Assembly (NCBI GenBank): GCA_051880495.1
Contig: JBJEOB010000076.1
Span: 1 to 58,237 of the forward strand
Direction: 5' to 3'
DNA: 58,237 nt
DNA from: MGBC120314 sp051880495
Lineage (GTDB): Bacteria; Bacillota; Clostridia; Lachnospirales; Lachnospiraceae
Below, one piece after another: positions 1-7,544 of this stretch (its first letter is position 1; every line of letters starts with the position of its first letter). Both the position numbers and the translations under genes were made by a program. The notes beneath the pieces were generated by a model. It saw only the letters and a program-made list of their open reading frames with translations, searched no databases and was not told the origin of the DNA.

Positions 1-1
1 G

Positions 2-235
2 ATGGATATACAGGCAGAACGCCAAAAAACGCAGGAACAGAAAGAACGGGCAGATAAGGCCGAAGAACGGGCAGATAAGGCCGAGGAACGGGCAGATCAG
101 GCCGAAACTCAGGCAGGAATATTGCAGACACAGCTTGAGGTATTTAAGATGGCAAAAAAAGAGAAGTCTGTCGAAGAAATTGCTAAAACGCTAAAGATAG
201 AGGTTGATGAAGTGCACAAAATTCTAGAATCTTAA
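2..235 (+). CDS. C-terminal fragment of an Rpn-family (PD-(D/E)XK transposase-like) protein, cut by the window edge
   Basis: Only the last 77 residues are in the window; the ATG at base 2 is probably internal. Residues 10-36 are a charged alpha-helical stretch built on the seven-residue unit ERADKAE, encoded by three 21-bp tandem repeats. The final 30 residues (AKKEKSVEEIAKTLKIEVDE region) look like the small helix-turn-helix-like tail that ends many Rpn-family nuclease/putative transposase proteins after a charged linker. The nuclease domain itself would lie upstream and is not visible. The family is usually a selfish or recombination-promoting gene present in many copies in Lachnospiraceae. 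The assignment rests on the tail alone, so another coiled-coil protein is possible. Confidence 0.55.
   Translation: MDIQAERQKTQEQKERADKAEERADKAEERADQAETQAGILQTQLEVFKMAKKEKSVEEIAKTLKIEVDEVHKILES
44..106 (+). repeat. Three 21-bp tandem repeats inside the coding region
   Basis: Units at 44-64, 65-85 and 86-106 each begin GAACGGGCAGAT and encode ERADKAE or ERADQAE. The units differ by only a few bases, so the array is young and copy number could vary between strains without breaking the reading frame. Confidence 0.85.
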
Positions 236-274
236 TAATTGTTGATATAACATTATTTTTAAGGAGAAAAAGCC

Positions 275-742
275 GTGGCAATAGAGAGAGTTAGAGAGTA
301 TTTTAAAAAGTGGAATATGGAAGATCGTATTCTGGAGTTTGATGTATCCAGTGCAACGGTAGAGCTTGCAGCACAGGCACTTCACTGTGAAGGCGCCCGC
401 ATTGCAAAAACTTTATCCTTTCATGTGGGTGAGCGGGCAATTCTGATTGTGACAGCCGGTGATACTAAAATTGATAATGCAAAATACAAGGCAACCTTTG
501 GTACCAAAGCTAAAATGCTTTCTTTTGAAGAAGTAGAGCCGTTAATCGGACATGGTGTAGGAGGTGTGTGCCCCTTTGGGATAAATGAAGGGGTAAAAGT
601 GTATCTGGACGAAAGCATGAAGAGATTTCAAACGGTCTTTCCTGCATGTGGAAGTTCTAATAGTGCAATTGAACTTACAATTTCGGAAATGGAACAGTAT
701 TCCGGGTATGAAAAATGGGTTGATGTCTGCAAGCTTGTATAG
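275..742 (+). CDS. YbaK/EbsC-family aminoacyl-tRNA editing protein
   Basis: This 155-residue protein has the single YbaK/ProX-type editing fold. Family members hydrolyse mischarged tRNA in trans, most often Cys-tRNA(Pro) or Ala-tRNA(Pro), in the cytoplasm. Visible hallmarks are the GARIAKTLSF segment with the conserved lysine (about residue 45), the GGVCPFG loop (about residue 96) and the C-terminal CGSSNSAIELT segment in place of the usual AGGS-type motif. The start is GTG at 275, chosen because AAGGAG at 261-266 sits at good spacing. Length matches the family. It stands alone between a worn transposase-like gene and pseudogene remnants. The exact tRNA substrate cannot be read from sequence. 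Confidence 0.85.
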   Translation: MAIERVREYFKKWNMEDRILEFDVSSATVELAAQALHCEGARIAKTLSFHVGERAILIVTAGDTKIDNAKYKATFGTKAKMLSFEEVEPLIGHGVGGVCPFGINEGVKVYLDESMKRFQTVFPACGSSNSAIELTISEMEQYSGYEKWVDVCKLV

Positions 743-748
743 GTAAGT

Positions 749-916
749 GAATTTAATGCAGATGAATCACGCAAGGAGTTTTCAGAGCATACGGGCATCC
801 CTGTTCGCACATTGAAAGATTGGGAAGTAGCAAGAAGAACTCCTCCGGAATATATAACGCGACTTTTGAACTATCAGCTAAGATTTGAAAAGTTGATAAA
901 GGTTAATGAAAGGTAG
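749..916 (+). pseudogene. Remnant of a small helix-turn-helix (XRE-like) protein
   Basis: An open frame of 55 codons without its own start begins seven bases after the YbaK stop. It encodes ESRKEFSEHTGIPVRTLKDW, followed by RRTPPEYITRLLNYQ, ending at TAG 914-916. This is the C-terminal two thirds of a helix-turn-helix family common in Lachnospiraceae, in which the recognition helix is IPVRTLKDWE and the motif PPEY follows. The first helix and the start codon are missing, so it is a 5'-truncated remnant. Confidence is based on the clear motif rather than on any expression signal. Confidence 0.6.
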
Positions 917-954
917 TCTTGGTTAATGCTCAACCCAAAATCCATGATACATAT

Positions 955-1167
955 TGCGACAGTTATTGCAAAGTGAAACAGAATGTATTTATTACAGGGC
1001 TCAGTTATATTTGCTAGTGCCTGTCAAATGGCAGGATTGAATTGAAAGGCGGTGTTGCAGGTTGGGTACTAACCAATTCTATAATAGGTGCAAGCATTTT
1101 TGCAAACAATCAAAAGAGTGTATTTCAGTGCTTGGATTGTGGCAAAGTTTTTAAAGAAGTGTGGTAA
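955..1167 (+). pseudogene. Decayed remnant of a small zinc-ribbon protein
   Basis: The two ends of a small zinc-ribbon protein seem to survive in different reading frames. The first piece (about 955-1017) reads YCDSYCKVKQ and then hits TAG. The second (1018-1167) has no start and reads ELKGGVAGWVLTNSIIGASI and then QCLDCGKVFK before TAA. The layout Cys-pair, glycine-rich hydrophobic segment, Cys-pair is that of small hypothetical proteins found widely in Clostridia. A frameshift and the loss of a start make it non-functional. The pairing of the two pieces is an inference. Confidence 0.4.
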
Positions 1168-1212
1168 AGAATAGTGAATGCCCACCCCAAAATGGTGCAT
1201 AGCTCAACTAAT

Positions 1213-1240
1213 TAACCACCAATCAACTGATTGGTGGTTA
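1213..1240. terminator. Perfect 13-bp inverted repeat, possible bidirectional terminator
   Basis: Arms at 1213-1225 and 1228-1240 are perfectly complementary (core ACCACCAATCA). It lies downstream of the minus-strand gene ending at 1280 and after the remnants on the plus strand. T-runs are short on both sides, so termination strength is uncertain. Confidence 0.5.
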
Positions 1241-1279
1241 TTGTTACAGCCCCTTCTTTGAGATTTTTTAAAGATCCTC

Positions 1280-2071
1280 TTAAAGTCCTGCTTCTAACTG
1301 AATACGCTCAACCATATCCTTTGCTTCTTTTAAGCCAAGACCTGTTGCCTCGCGTGCATACTTAATTGCCGGAATCATTTCGTTATTCTTTAACATCTTA
1401 ATTATTTCGTTACGAACTGCCTCTTCATCATAAGGAGCCGGTGATTCGTAAGAGATTTTTTCTGTAACCTCCTGTGAGGCATTCGTAACATAATTATTAA
1501 CTGCTTCGCATAATTCATAAGCAGCCTCATCCATCTTGTCGGTATTGCAAAAACGGAACATTATTGCCTTATCATTATAATCTGTTACTTTCAGGCAATA
1601 GGAAACACTTGTACCATGTTTACTGTGGTGCTTAATAGTATAACGTTCACAATTCTTGATATTATTTAAACGAATGGCTGCTGCACGACAGGCGGTGCCT
1701 GTTGCGCCAATAGCCCAGTTCTGTGTAATCATAAATGTGTTCTTAGATACACGGTCTTCGTATATCGGACGTGTGACTTCTTCATTGATTTGTGTAAGAG
1801 CCGCCTCAATCTGGTCATCCGAATAATTAAAATGTTTATTCATTACCTTCGAAATATAAGCTTTCTTTAGTGTAATCTGTGAGCGGTAAATCGAATACAG
1901 CCATATTACAATAACAATCTGAGCTGCCAGTCCTACTAACGTGGTTAGATTAAAACCGGTAAAAATACCAATCACAAGATTGATTACGCCCACAATACCC
2001 AGGTAAACATAGCCTATTTTGGCTAATTTCTTTGGCCAATAGTTAAAATTTTTCGCGATGTTTTCGTACAT
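1280..2071 (-). CDS. Membrane protein with an L7/L12 C-terminal-like domain
   Basis: The 263-residue protein begins at ATG 2071, preceded by AAAAGGGG at 2081-2088; the frame stays open upstream but has no ribosome site there. An N-terminal region with two hydrophobic segments (about residues 17-35 and 38-58) anchors it in the membrane. The middle (about 75-200) is a soluble domain I do not recognise. The last 45 residues (PAIKYAREATGLGLKEAKDM) strongly resemble the C-terminal domain of ribosomal protein L7/L12, which binds translation factors. Such fusions occur in uncharacterised Firmicutes proteins. No function is assigned. It is monocistronic with a promoter at 2115-2143. Confidence 0.7.
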   Translation of the reverse strand: MYENIAKNFNYWPKKLAKIGYVYLGIVGVINLVIGIFTGFNLTTLVGLAAQIVIVIWLYSIYRSQITLKKAYISKVMNKHFNYSDDQIEAALTQINEEVTRPIYEDRVSKNTFMITQNWAIGATGTACRAAAIRLNNIKNCERYTIKHHSKHGTSVSYCLKVTDYNDKAIMFRFCNTDKMDEAAYELCEAVNNYVTNASQEVTEKISYESPAPYDEEAVRNEIIKMLKNNEMIPAIKYAREATGLGLKEAKDMVERIQLEAGL

Positions 2072-2114
2072 TATTCTTTTCCCCTTTTGAATTTGATTAA
2101 TTTTATACGTAGCT

Positions 2115-2143
2115 AGTTTACAAAAAATAGACCTCAAAGTCAA
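2115..2143 (-). promoter_or_regulatory. Sigma-A-type promoter for the L7/L12-like membrane protein
   Basis: On the minus strand TTGACT (2143-2138), a 17-nt spacer and TAAACT (2120-2115) sit 44 nt before the ATG at 2071. Confidence 0.55.
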
Positions 2144-2204
2144 GTGTGAAACAATATCATTTGAAGGTACTGTTTTCTAAGATATCCCCAAGAGTATAAT
2201 ACTA

Positions 2205-2233
2205 TTGACGATAGTTTGCTTAACCGATATATT
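2205..2233 (+). promoter_or_regulatory. Sigma-A-type promoter for the zinc-ribbon/TPM operon
   Basis: TTGACG (2205-2210), 17-nt spacer, TATATT (2228-2233), 60 nt upstream of the ATG at 2293. The leader contains a small AACTGA/TCAGTT hairpin. Confidence 0.55.
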
Positions 2234-2292
2234 AAAAAGGTGGAAAACTGAACCTGATAAAAAATCAGTTGTAAGATAACAGGAGGAACATT

Positions 2293-3903
2293 ATGTACCA
2301 ATGCAATAAGTGTGGAGGAAGTGTAAGATTTGACATCGGAGAACAGATGTTAAAATGCGATTATTGTAATGAACTGCTTGACCCATACAGTGTGGAAAAA
2401 GAGGTGGATGCCAGTGCATCTGTTTATGATGCCAATGTATTTACATGCCCACAGTGTGGTGCACAGCTGCTGTCAGAGGATACTGCGGCCGCGGATTTTT
2501 GCAGCTATTGTGGTGCGTCCACGATTCTTACAAGCCGTGTAAGCAAAAAAAGAAAACCTGATATCATTATTCCTTTTAAAAAGACAAAAGAAGAATGCAA
2601 GCAGTTGTTCAGTAAGAAAATAAAAAAGGCAATATTTGCACCAAATGAGTTGAGGGACAAGGATGCTCTGGAAGGTTTTCGCGGAATCTACATGCCATAC
2701 TGGTCATATAACGTTTCGCAGAAAAAAGATCTTTGTTTGAATGGGCTTGTGGATAGTGAGGTGTATGCAACGGGGTATTATTATCGTCAGACTGCACTGC
2801 TTACCGGTAAACTTGACGCCGAGTACCGTGGAATTGCCCATGATTCATCCTCTGCATTTCGGGATGATATCAGCGAGCGAATTGCTCCATTTTCCATTGA
2901 AGATGGGAAACCCTTTACTCCTTCTTACTTAAGCGGATTTTATGCAGATGTGGATGATGTTTCTTTTCAAACATATGAAAATGAGGTAAGGCAAATTGCA
3001 AATAACAGAACCTTTGTGTATCTTATGGAGCAGGGTGATTCAAAAATGTATGGGCTTTCGGTTAAACGTTCTGAAATGGATAAATCATTTGGAACAGAAG
3101 TTAAATCACAGAACCGTGCAATGTTTCCTGTATGGTTTATGGCGTTTCGAAAAGGAAATCGTGTCGCATATGCAACCGTAAATGGCCAGACCGGAAAGGT
3201 TGCATCGGATATGCCGGTGGATTATGGAAAATTTGCAATGGGAACGGCAATTGTGGCAGTGTTACTTTTCCTGATTTTCAATATGTTTTTTACATTTAAA
3301 CCGGAGGCTGCATTACTTGTTGCATCTTTACTTACTTTGGTATCGGCATTCATCTATAACAGAGAGCTGGACGAAATTATTGTAAAGGATAATCGTCTGG
3401 ATGACCGTGGTTTCCTTTATAAAATATCGAAACTTGCTAACTATGTCAGACCTAAAAGCAAAAAGAAGAAAAAATTAGAATTTGATAAAGGTGATATAAT
3501 TTTAATTTTATTTGGTGTAGTTATACCTGTGCTTTTCATATATCTTGTAATTTTTTTGTGCGATGCAGATATCCTTGGTGCATTTAGGACTTTTCAGATG
3601 GAAGTGTATTTAACGGTTTTTGCAATAATGTTGATTTTACTGGTATCGGTTTTCAAAAAGATAAAAAGACTGACTGAAAAGAAATTCTTTGGATTTGGAT
3701 GTTTTGTTTTATTTATGTTTGTTTCGCTGGTCTTATTCATCTGGAATCCGGTATCGGATATTTATTATTATATAGGTATTGCTGTTGCGTTGCTTGCGAC
3801 TTTAGGAGGCACTGTAAGTATTATTGGATATTACAATGTCCTTTCGACCAGAAAACTGCCTCAATTTGACACACACAAAGGAGGAGACGATGATGCATTT
3901 TAA
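2293..3903 (+). CDS. Double zinc-ribbon membrane protein
   Basis: The protein has 536 residues. The N terminus carries two zinc ribbons: CNKCGG with CDYC (residues 4-27) and CPQCGA with CSYC (residues 52-73). A soluble domain of about 230 residues of unknown fold follows, with a conserved-looking YMPYWSY segment. The C-terminal third has about six hydrophobic segments (roughly 313-335, 337-353, 402-424, 436-454, 465-485 and 490-510). Proteins with this layout are usually annotated only as zinc-ribbon or TFIIB-type domain proteins. The ribosome site AGGAGG lies just before ATG 2293. It overlaps the next gene by 14 bp, so translation of the two is probably coupled. No enzymatic motif was recognised. 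Confidence 0.75.
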   Translation: MYQCNKCGGSVRFDIGEQMLKCDYCNELLDPYSVEKEVDASASVYDANVFTCPQCGAQLLSEDTAAADFCSYCGASTILTSRVSKKRKPDIIIPFKKTKEECKQLFSKKIKKAIFAPNELRDKDALEGFRGIYMPYWSYNVSQKKDLCLNGLVDSEVYATGYYYRQTALLTGKLDAEYRGIAHDSSSAFRDDISERIAPFSIEDGKPFTPSYLSGFYADVDDVSFQTYENEVRQIANNRTFVYLMEQGDSKMYGLSVKRSEMDKSFGTEVKSQNRAMFPVWFMAFRKGNRVAYATVNGQTGKVASDMPVDYGKFAMGTAIVAVLLFLIFNMFFTFKPEAALLVASLLTLVSAFIYNRELDEIIVKDNRLDDRGFLYKISKLANYVRPKSKKKKKLEFDKGDIILILFGVVIPVLFIYLVIFLCDADILGAFRTFQMEVYLTVFAIMLILLVSVFKKIKRLTEKKFFGFGCFVLFMFVSLVLFIWNPVSDIYYYIGIAVALLATLGGTVSIIGYYNVLSTRKLPQFDTHKGGDDDAF

Positions 3904-4699
3904 TAAAAAAATGGTGTTGCTGCCAATCCTCTTTTGTATAATATCCAATATGGCATGCATAAAGGCTTTTGCACAGACAATGTATGAAAATCCTGATAAC
4001 GGTTATGTGGTTGTGATTGAAGATGATGCAGACCTGTTTACGCCGGAAGAAGAAAAAGAACTTGCAAAGGTTATGGAGGATGTCACACAGTATGGAAATG
4101 TGGCAGTAAAAACGATTACATATAATGAACACTCTGCAAAAAAATACGGAAATAGATTTTTTGATGAGATATTCGGCAAAAAGGCAGATGGTACAATCCT
4201 GCTAATCGACATGGATAACCGTGAGATTGTGCTGACAAGCGAAGGAAGTGTAAAAAAGGCGGTTCCGAGCTCCTATGCCAATACCATTATGGATAATGTA
4301 TATACATATGCTTCAAATGGAGAGTATTGCCGGTGCGCCACAAAAACCTTTGAACAGGTGATGACTCTTCTTAATGGCGAGAAAATTGCACAGCCGATGA
4401 AATATATCTGTAATGTTATCCTTGCTATTATCTGTGCTGTTCTTATAAATTATTGGATTGTACGGAAATATTCAAAAGAATTTGCTCCGGAGAATAAGGA
4501 ACTTTTAGATGGGGCATTCAGCAGAATTTCCTTAACAGATTACCGTGCAGAAAGAATCAATCGGGAAGAAATAAGAGCATATAGGGATTCGGGAGGTTCG
4601 TCTGACAGCTACAGTTCATCAGGCGGTAGCTCATCATCCGGAGGTGGCAGTTCTTCCGGGGGTGGCAGCAGCCACAGTAGTGGGAGCCACAGATTTTAG
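3890..4699 (+). CDS. TPM-domain membrane protein with a Ser/Gly-rich tail
   Basis: The start is ATG 3890, five to seven bases after AAAGGAGGAG; the longer open frame begins inside the upstream gene and has no ribosome site. The protein has 269 residues. A signal peptide or anchor (1-26) precedes a TPM domain (about 32-155; the TLP18.3/Psb32/MOLO-1 fold) with the typical TILLIDMDNREIVLTSEG strand. A membrane segment follows near 168-188. The tail is almost pure Ser, Gly and His, ending SHSSGSHRF. TPM proteins often sit with LemA or DUF2207 genes and are linked to membrane or envelope stress, but a defined role is lacking. It forms an operon with the zinc-ribbon protein. Confidence 0.8.
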   Translation: MMHFNKKMVLLPILFCIISNMACIKAFAQTMYENPDNGYVVVIEDDADLFTPEEEKELAKVMEDVTQYGNVAVKTITYNEHSAKKYGNRFFDEIFGKKADGTILLIDMDNREIVLTSEGSVKKAVPSSYANTIMDNVYTYASNGEYCRCATKTFEQVMTLLNGEKIAQPMKYICNVILAIICAVLINYWIVRKYSKEFAPENKELLDGAFSRISLTDYRAERINREEIRAYRDSGGSSDSYSSSGGSSSSGGGSSSGGGSSHSSGSHRF

Positions 4700-4743
4700 G
4701 TGAGATTACCGGGAATATTTACAGGGAGGCCGGAAAATTATAA

Positions 4744-5955
4744 TTATATTTCTCCGGCCCATTTAAAAGCGAATTTTGCCACTATTACCGCGATGATTTC
4801 ATTGATGATTGCTGCAGCAACGATTGTACCTGATACGATGGAAGCAAGTGATGGGTCAATTGAAGTAAGTGTTGTGACGGCGATTCCGGTAAAAACCAGG
4901 GATACTCCTGAATGTGGCAGTAATGTAAAGCCAAGGTATTTAGTGACGGAAGGACAAGCTTTTGTTATTTTCCCGCCTAAATATGCACCGCCTATTTTAC
5001 CTATAGCCCTGGATATTATATAAACTGCAGTGAAAACGCCGGCACCTGCTATCAGTCGGTAATCCAAAGGCATGCCGAGATTTACGATTACTATAACAAG
5101 TGATATATTTAGTATCGGATTATAAAGAAGCAGAGCATCTTTCAGTTCATCTTCGGTCAGAATATTTGCGATGGCTGCACTGAACGCCATACCAATCAGC
5201 AGGTAATTCAGGCTGAATGAGTGGAAAATGTTAATGTCAATGAAAAGACCGCATAGTGAAGATGCACATAGGAAAAACATCAGTAATGAGAACCTGAGAA
5301 CTGTGTTTTTGGCTCTTTTCATAAAAAATGAGGCAGCAAATCCCATAATTATTCCGATAACAAATGGAATCAGAACAATACCTGCAATTGCAAGAGGGGA
5401 AACGGAGGCATCACCGTTTACCCCGCTTATAATTGAAATGACCGTAAAGAAAACGATAACACCAATAATATCATCTATTGCAGCAAGAGGAATCAATGTC
5501 TTGGTAACAGGACCGTTTGTGTTATATTCATTGACTATAGACAGCGCCGGAGCAGGGGCAGTTGCCAGTGCAATGCCTCCGAATATAAAAGCAAGATAAA
5601 CCGGGATGTCTAATATACAAAATACTACTGAAAAAACAGCGGTTACAAAAAGAAATGTTCCAATCGACTGAATAAAGGTAATTCCAATAATCTGTTTTCC
5701 TGAGCTTGCAATCTTTTTAAATATTATTTCACGCCCAATCATTACGCCTGCGAAACATTCAAAAAATTTTATAAAAATCTTGTACCATAAAGCGTCGGTA
5801 ACCTCAAAAGTAACTACTTGTGCAAGGTATGGTCCAAAGACGATACCGGCAATTAACCAGCCAAGAATGGCAGGCAGTTTTAATTTTGAAATAAGTTTAC
5901 CACATATAACTGCAGTGCATATAATTGTAAATAATCTAAGAAGTCCTATTATCAT
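4744..5955 (-). CDS. Cation:proton antiporter (Na+/H+ exchanger, CPA2-like)
   Basis: The 403-residue protein is hydrophobic throughout, with about 12 membrane segments and no C-terminal TrkA-N domain. The N terminus (LPAILGWLIAGIVFGPYLA) matches the first helices of the Na+/H+ exchanger domain. The AAIDDIIGVIVFF segment carries the paired aspartates typical of the ion-binding site in this superfamily. It probably exchanges Na+ or K+ for H+ at the cytoplasmic membrane. The start overlaps the TetR gene stop by four bases, so the two are co-transcribed and the regulator probably controls the pair. Confidence 0.85.
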   Translation of the reverse strand: MIIGLLRLFTIICTAVICGKLISKLKLPAILGWLIAGIVFGPYLAQVVTFEVTDALWYKIFIKFFECFAGVMIGREIIFKKIASSGKQIIGITFIQSIGTFLFVTAVFSVVFCILDIPVYLAFIFGGIALATAPAPALSIVNEYNTNGPVTKTLIPLAAIDDIIGVIVFFTVISIISGVNGDASVSPLAIAGIVLIPFVIGIIMGFAASFFMKRAKNTVLRFSLLMFFLCASSLCGLFIDINIFHSFSLNYLLIGMAFSAAIANILTEDELKDALLLYNPILNISLVIVIVNLGMPLDYRLIAGAGVFTAVYIISRAIGKIGGAYLGGKITKACPSVTKYLGFTLLPHSGVSLVFTGIAVTTLTSIDPSLASIVSGTIVAAAIINEIIAVIVAKFAFKWAGEI

Positions 5956-6440
5956 AATAATTGTACCAGCCTTTCTATAACGTCGTCAGGTTCTCTGTTT
6001 TCGTTGCAAAGCTTTTCAAATGTGCCGTCAATAATGAGTTTGATTGATTCCATGTCATGTTCTGATAATCTGCTGTTTATTTTTTCTGAAATAAGATCCC
6101 ACAATTTATTATTTTGTACGGATACGTAAGAATATATTGTGTCGTTTAATTTATATTTATTAAAAATATCCTTGCGAGTCATCATTTTTGAATCAAAATA
6201 TAGGTGAAGCAGTTCACATCTTAAAGATATGGAATCACCTTTTTTCATTTCATGAATACTGCTTATTACATCACCATAATATTTTTCGTATAACGCTAAA
6301 GCGAGTGCTTCTTTGTTTGGAAAGATTTTATAAATGGTTTTTTTGGAAATTTTCAGTTTATTTGCCAGCATATCGACAGAAAATTTTAATCCCTCCTGCC
6401 GGAGACTGTCAATTGATGCTTTGATAATCAACTCTCTCAT
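5952..6440 (-). CDS. TetR/AcrR-family transcriptional regulator
   Basis: The 162-residue protein has an N-terminal TetR helix-turn-helix (residues 1-48; KFSVDMLANKLKISKKTIYK then IFPNKEALA). The C-terminal ligand domain is short and divergent, as is usual. It is the first gene of a two-gene operon with the antiporter, overlapping it by four bases. A strong promoter lies at 6471-6499. A perfect 13-bp palindrome just upstream of its -35 is a candidate operator, suggesting autoregulation. The inducer is unknown. Confidence 0.85.
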   Translation of the reverse strand: MRELIIKASIDSLRQEGLKFSVDMLANKLKISKKTIYKIFPNKEALALALYEKYYGDVISSIHEMKKGDSISLRCELLHLYFDSKMMTRKDIFNKYKLNDTIYSYVSVQNNKLWDLISEKINSRLSEHDMESIKLIIDGTFEKLCNENREPDDVIERLVQLL

Positions 6441-6470
6441 ACGGAAACGAAAACCTCATTTTTTGTTTCC

Positions 6471-6499
6471 AATATAATCAATTATATGATTATTGTCAA
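6471..6499 (-). promoter_or_regulatory. Promoter of the tetR-antiporter operon
   Basis: Minus-strand TTGACA (6499-6494), 17-nt spacer, TATATT (6476-6471), 31 nt before the ATG at 6440. This is close to the sigma-A consensus. Confidence 0.7.
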
Positions 6500-6503
6500 T
6501 ACA

Positions 6504-6516
6504 GTATGATTCATAC
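6504..6516. promoter_or_regulatory. Palindrome, candidate TetR operator
   Basis: GTATGA-T-TCATAC is a perfect inverted repeat located five bases upstream of the -35 of the tetR promoter. Position and symmetry fit an operator, but the site is short and no second copy is seen. Confidence 0.35.
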
Positions 6517-6620
6517 ATTACGGTAAATAGTTTCATAAATGCTTTAAATAGTTATATTAATAGTGCGAAAGGTAGGATATAATTATGTTATCAATTTGTA
6601 CATTAAGGGATGGTGATTGA

Positions 6621-7544
6621 ATGCCTGAGGAAAAAACCTGCTGTTGTGGAATTAAATATTCGGATATTCCCGATATTCATGAGGATGGTTCGGAGAATAT
6701 ACGCTATGATAATCCGGATTTTCCGATATTCTGCAGACGTAATTTTATTCCGGGTAAAAGAGTTCTTGTCGGGATGTCTGTGCATTGGCATAGTGATGTA
6801 GAATTTATTTACATTAAAAAAGGATTTGTATCGTATCAGCTCAATGACCGTATTATAAGACTTAATGAAGGCGAAGGAATTTTTGTTAACTCAAGACAGC
6901 TTCATATGATTATTCTGGAAGAAAATGAATGTGTGCTTGACTGCATTATTTTTAATCCGGTAATACTGTGTTCTTCAAAGCATATAGAAGAAAAGTTTGT
7001 ACATCCTGTGATATCGAATTTATCTGTACCATATATGATTTTACACGAAAATGTGCCATGGGAAGGGAAGGTGCTCGAGGCGCTCAGCCGGCTATATGAA
7101 CTTTCGGAAAAAAAGGACTGTGAGCTTGAAATGATGAAGACGGTTTATGACATATGGTCTTTTATTTACGAAAACATTCCGGGAAATGATTTGGAATATG
7201 AGAGATATGACGGGGGTCTTGAAACAATTCAGAGGATGATAGCCTGTATAGAGGAACATTACAAAGAGAATATTACACTTGATATGCTAAGCCGTGCAGG
7301 AGGCGTTGGCAGAACCGCGTGTACCAAGCTTTTTAAAAGATATCTAAACTGTACTCCGATAGAATACATAAGGCATTATCGTATAGCGAAAGGAATAGAA
7401 CTGTTGCAGAATACAGACATGACGGTGACAGAGATAGCATATGAAACCGGTTTTTCCGGAGCAAGCTTTTTTACTAAAACTTTCAGAAAAATGACCGGAA
7501 TATCCCCAAGTCAGTTAAAAAAAGGGGGCTTTGCAGATGTTTAA
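6621..7544 (+). CDS. AraC-family transcriptional regulator
   Basis: The protein has 307 residues. Residues about 45-115 form a cupin-like sensor domain (HWHSDVEFIYIKKG, then LNEGEGIFVNS). Residues about 205-305 form the AraC/XylS double helix-turn-helix, including TEIAYETGFSGASFFTKTFR and ending GISPSQLKK. The cysteine-rich N terminus (EEKTCCCGIKY) is unusual. It heads an apparent operon with an ABC-2 exporter, overlapping the next gene by eight bases, and so probably controls that exporter in response to a small molecule. A TATAAT at 6578-6583 has a poor -35, which would fit an activator-dependent promoter. Confidence 0.85.
   Translation: MPEEKTCCCGIKYSDIPDIHEDGSENIRYDNPDFPIFCRRNFIPGKRVLVGMSVHWHSDVEFIYIKKGFVSYQLNDRIIRLNEGEGIFVNSRQLHMIILEENECVLDCIIFNPVILCSSKHIEEKFVHPVISNLSVPYMILHENVPWEGKVLEALSRLYELSEKKDCELEMMKTVYDIWSFIYENIPGNDLEYERYDGGLETIQRMIACIEEHYKENITLDMLSRAGGVGRTACTKLFKRYLNCTPIEYIRHYRIAKGIELLQNTDMTVTEIAYETGFSGASFFTKTFRKMTGISPSQLKKGGFADV

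Noticed and set aside
4729..4759. GGCCGGA/TCCGGCC inverted repeat at the end of the antiporter gene
   Set aside because: No T-run in either direction and it spans a stop codon; I cannot call it a terminator.
4700..5599. Plus-strand frames of 107 and 123 codons within the antiporter region
   Set aside because: They lie antisense to a clear membrane transporter and show no ribosome site or known motif.
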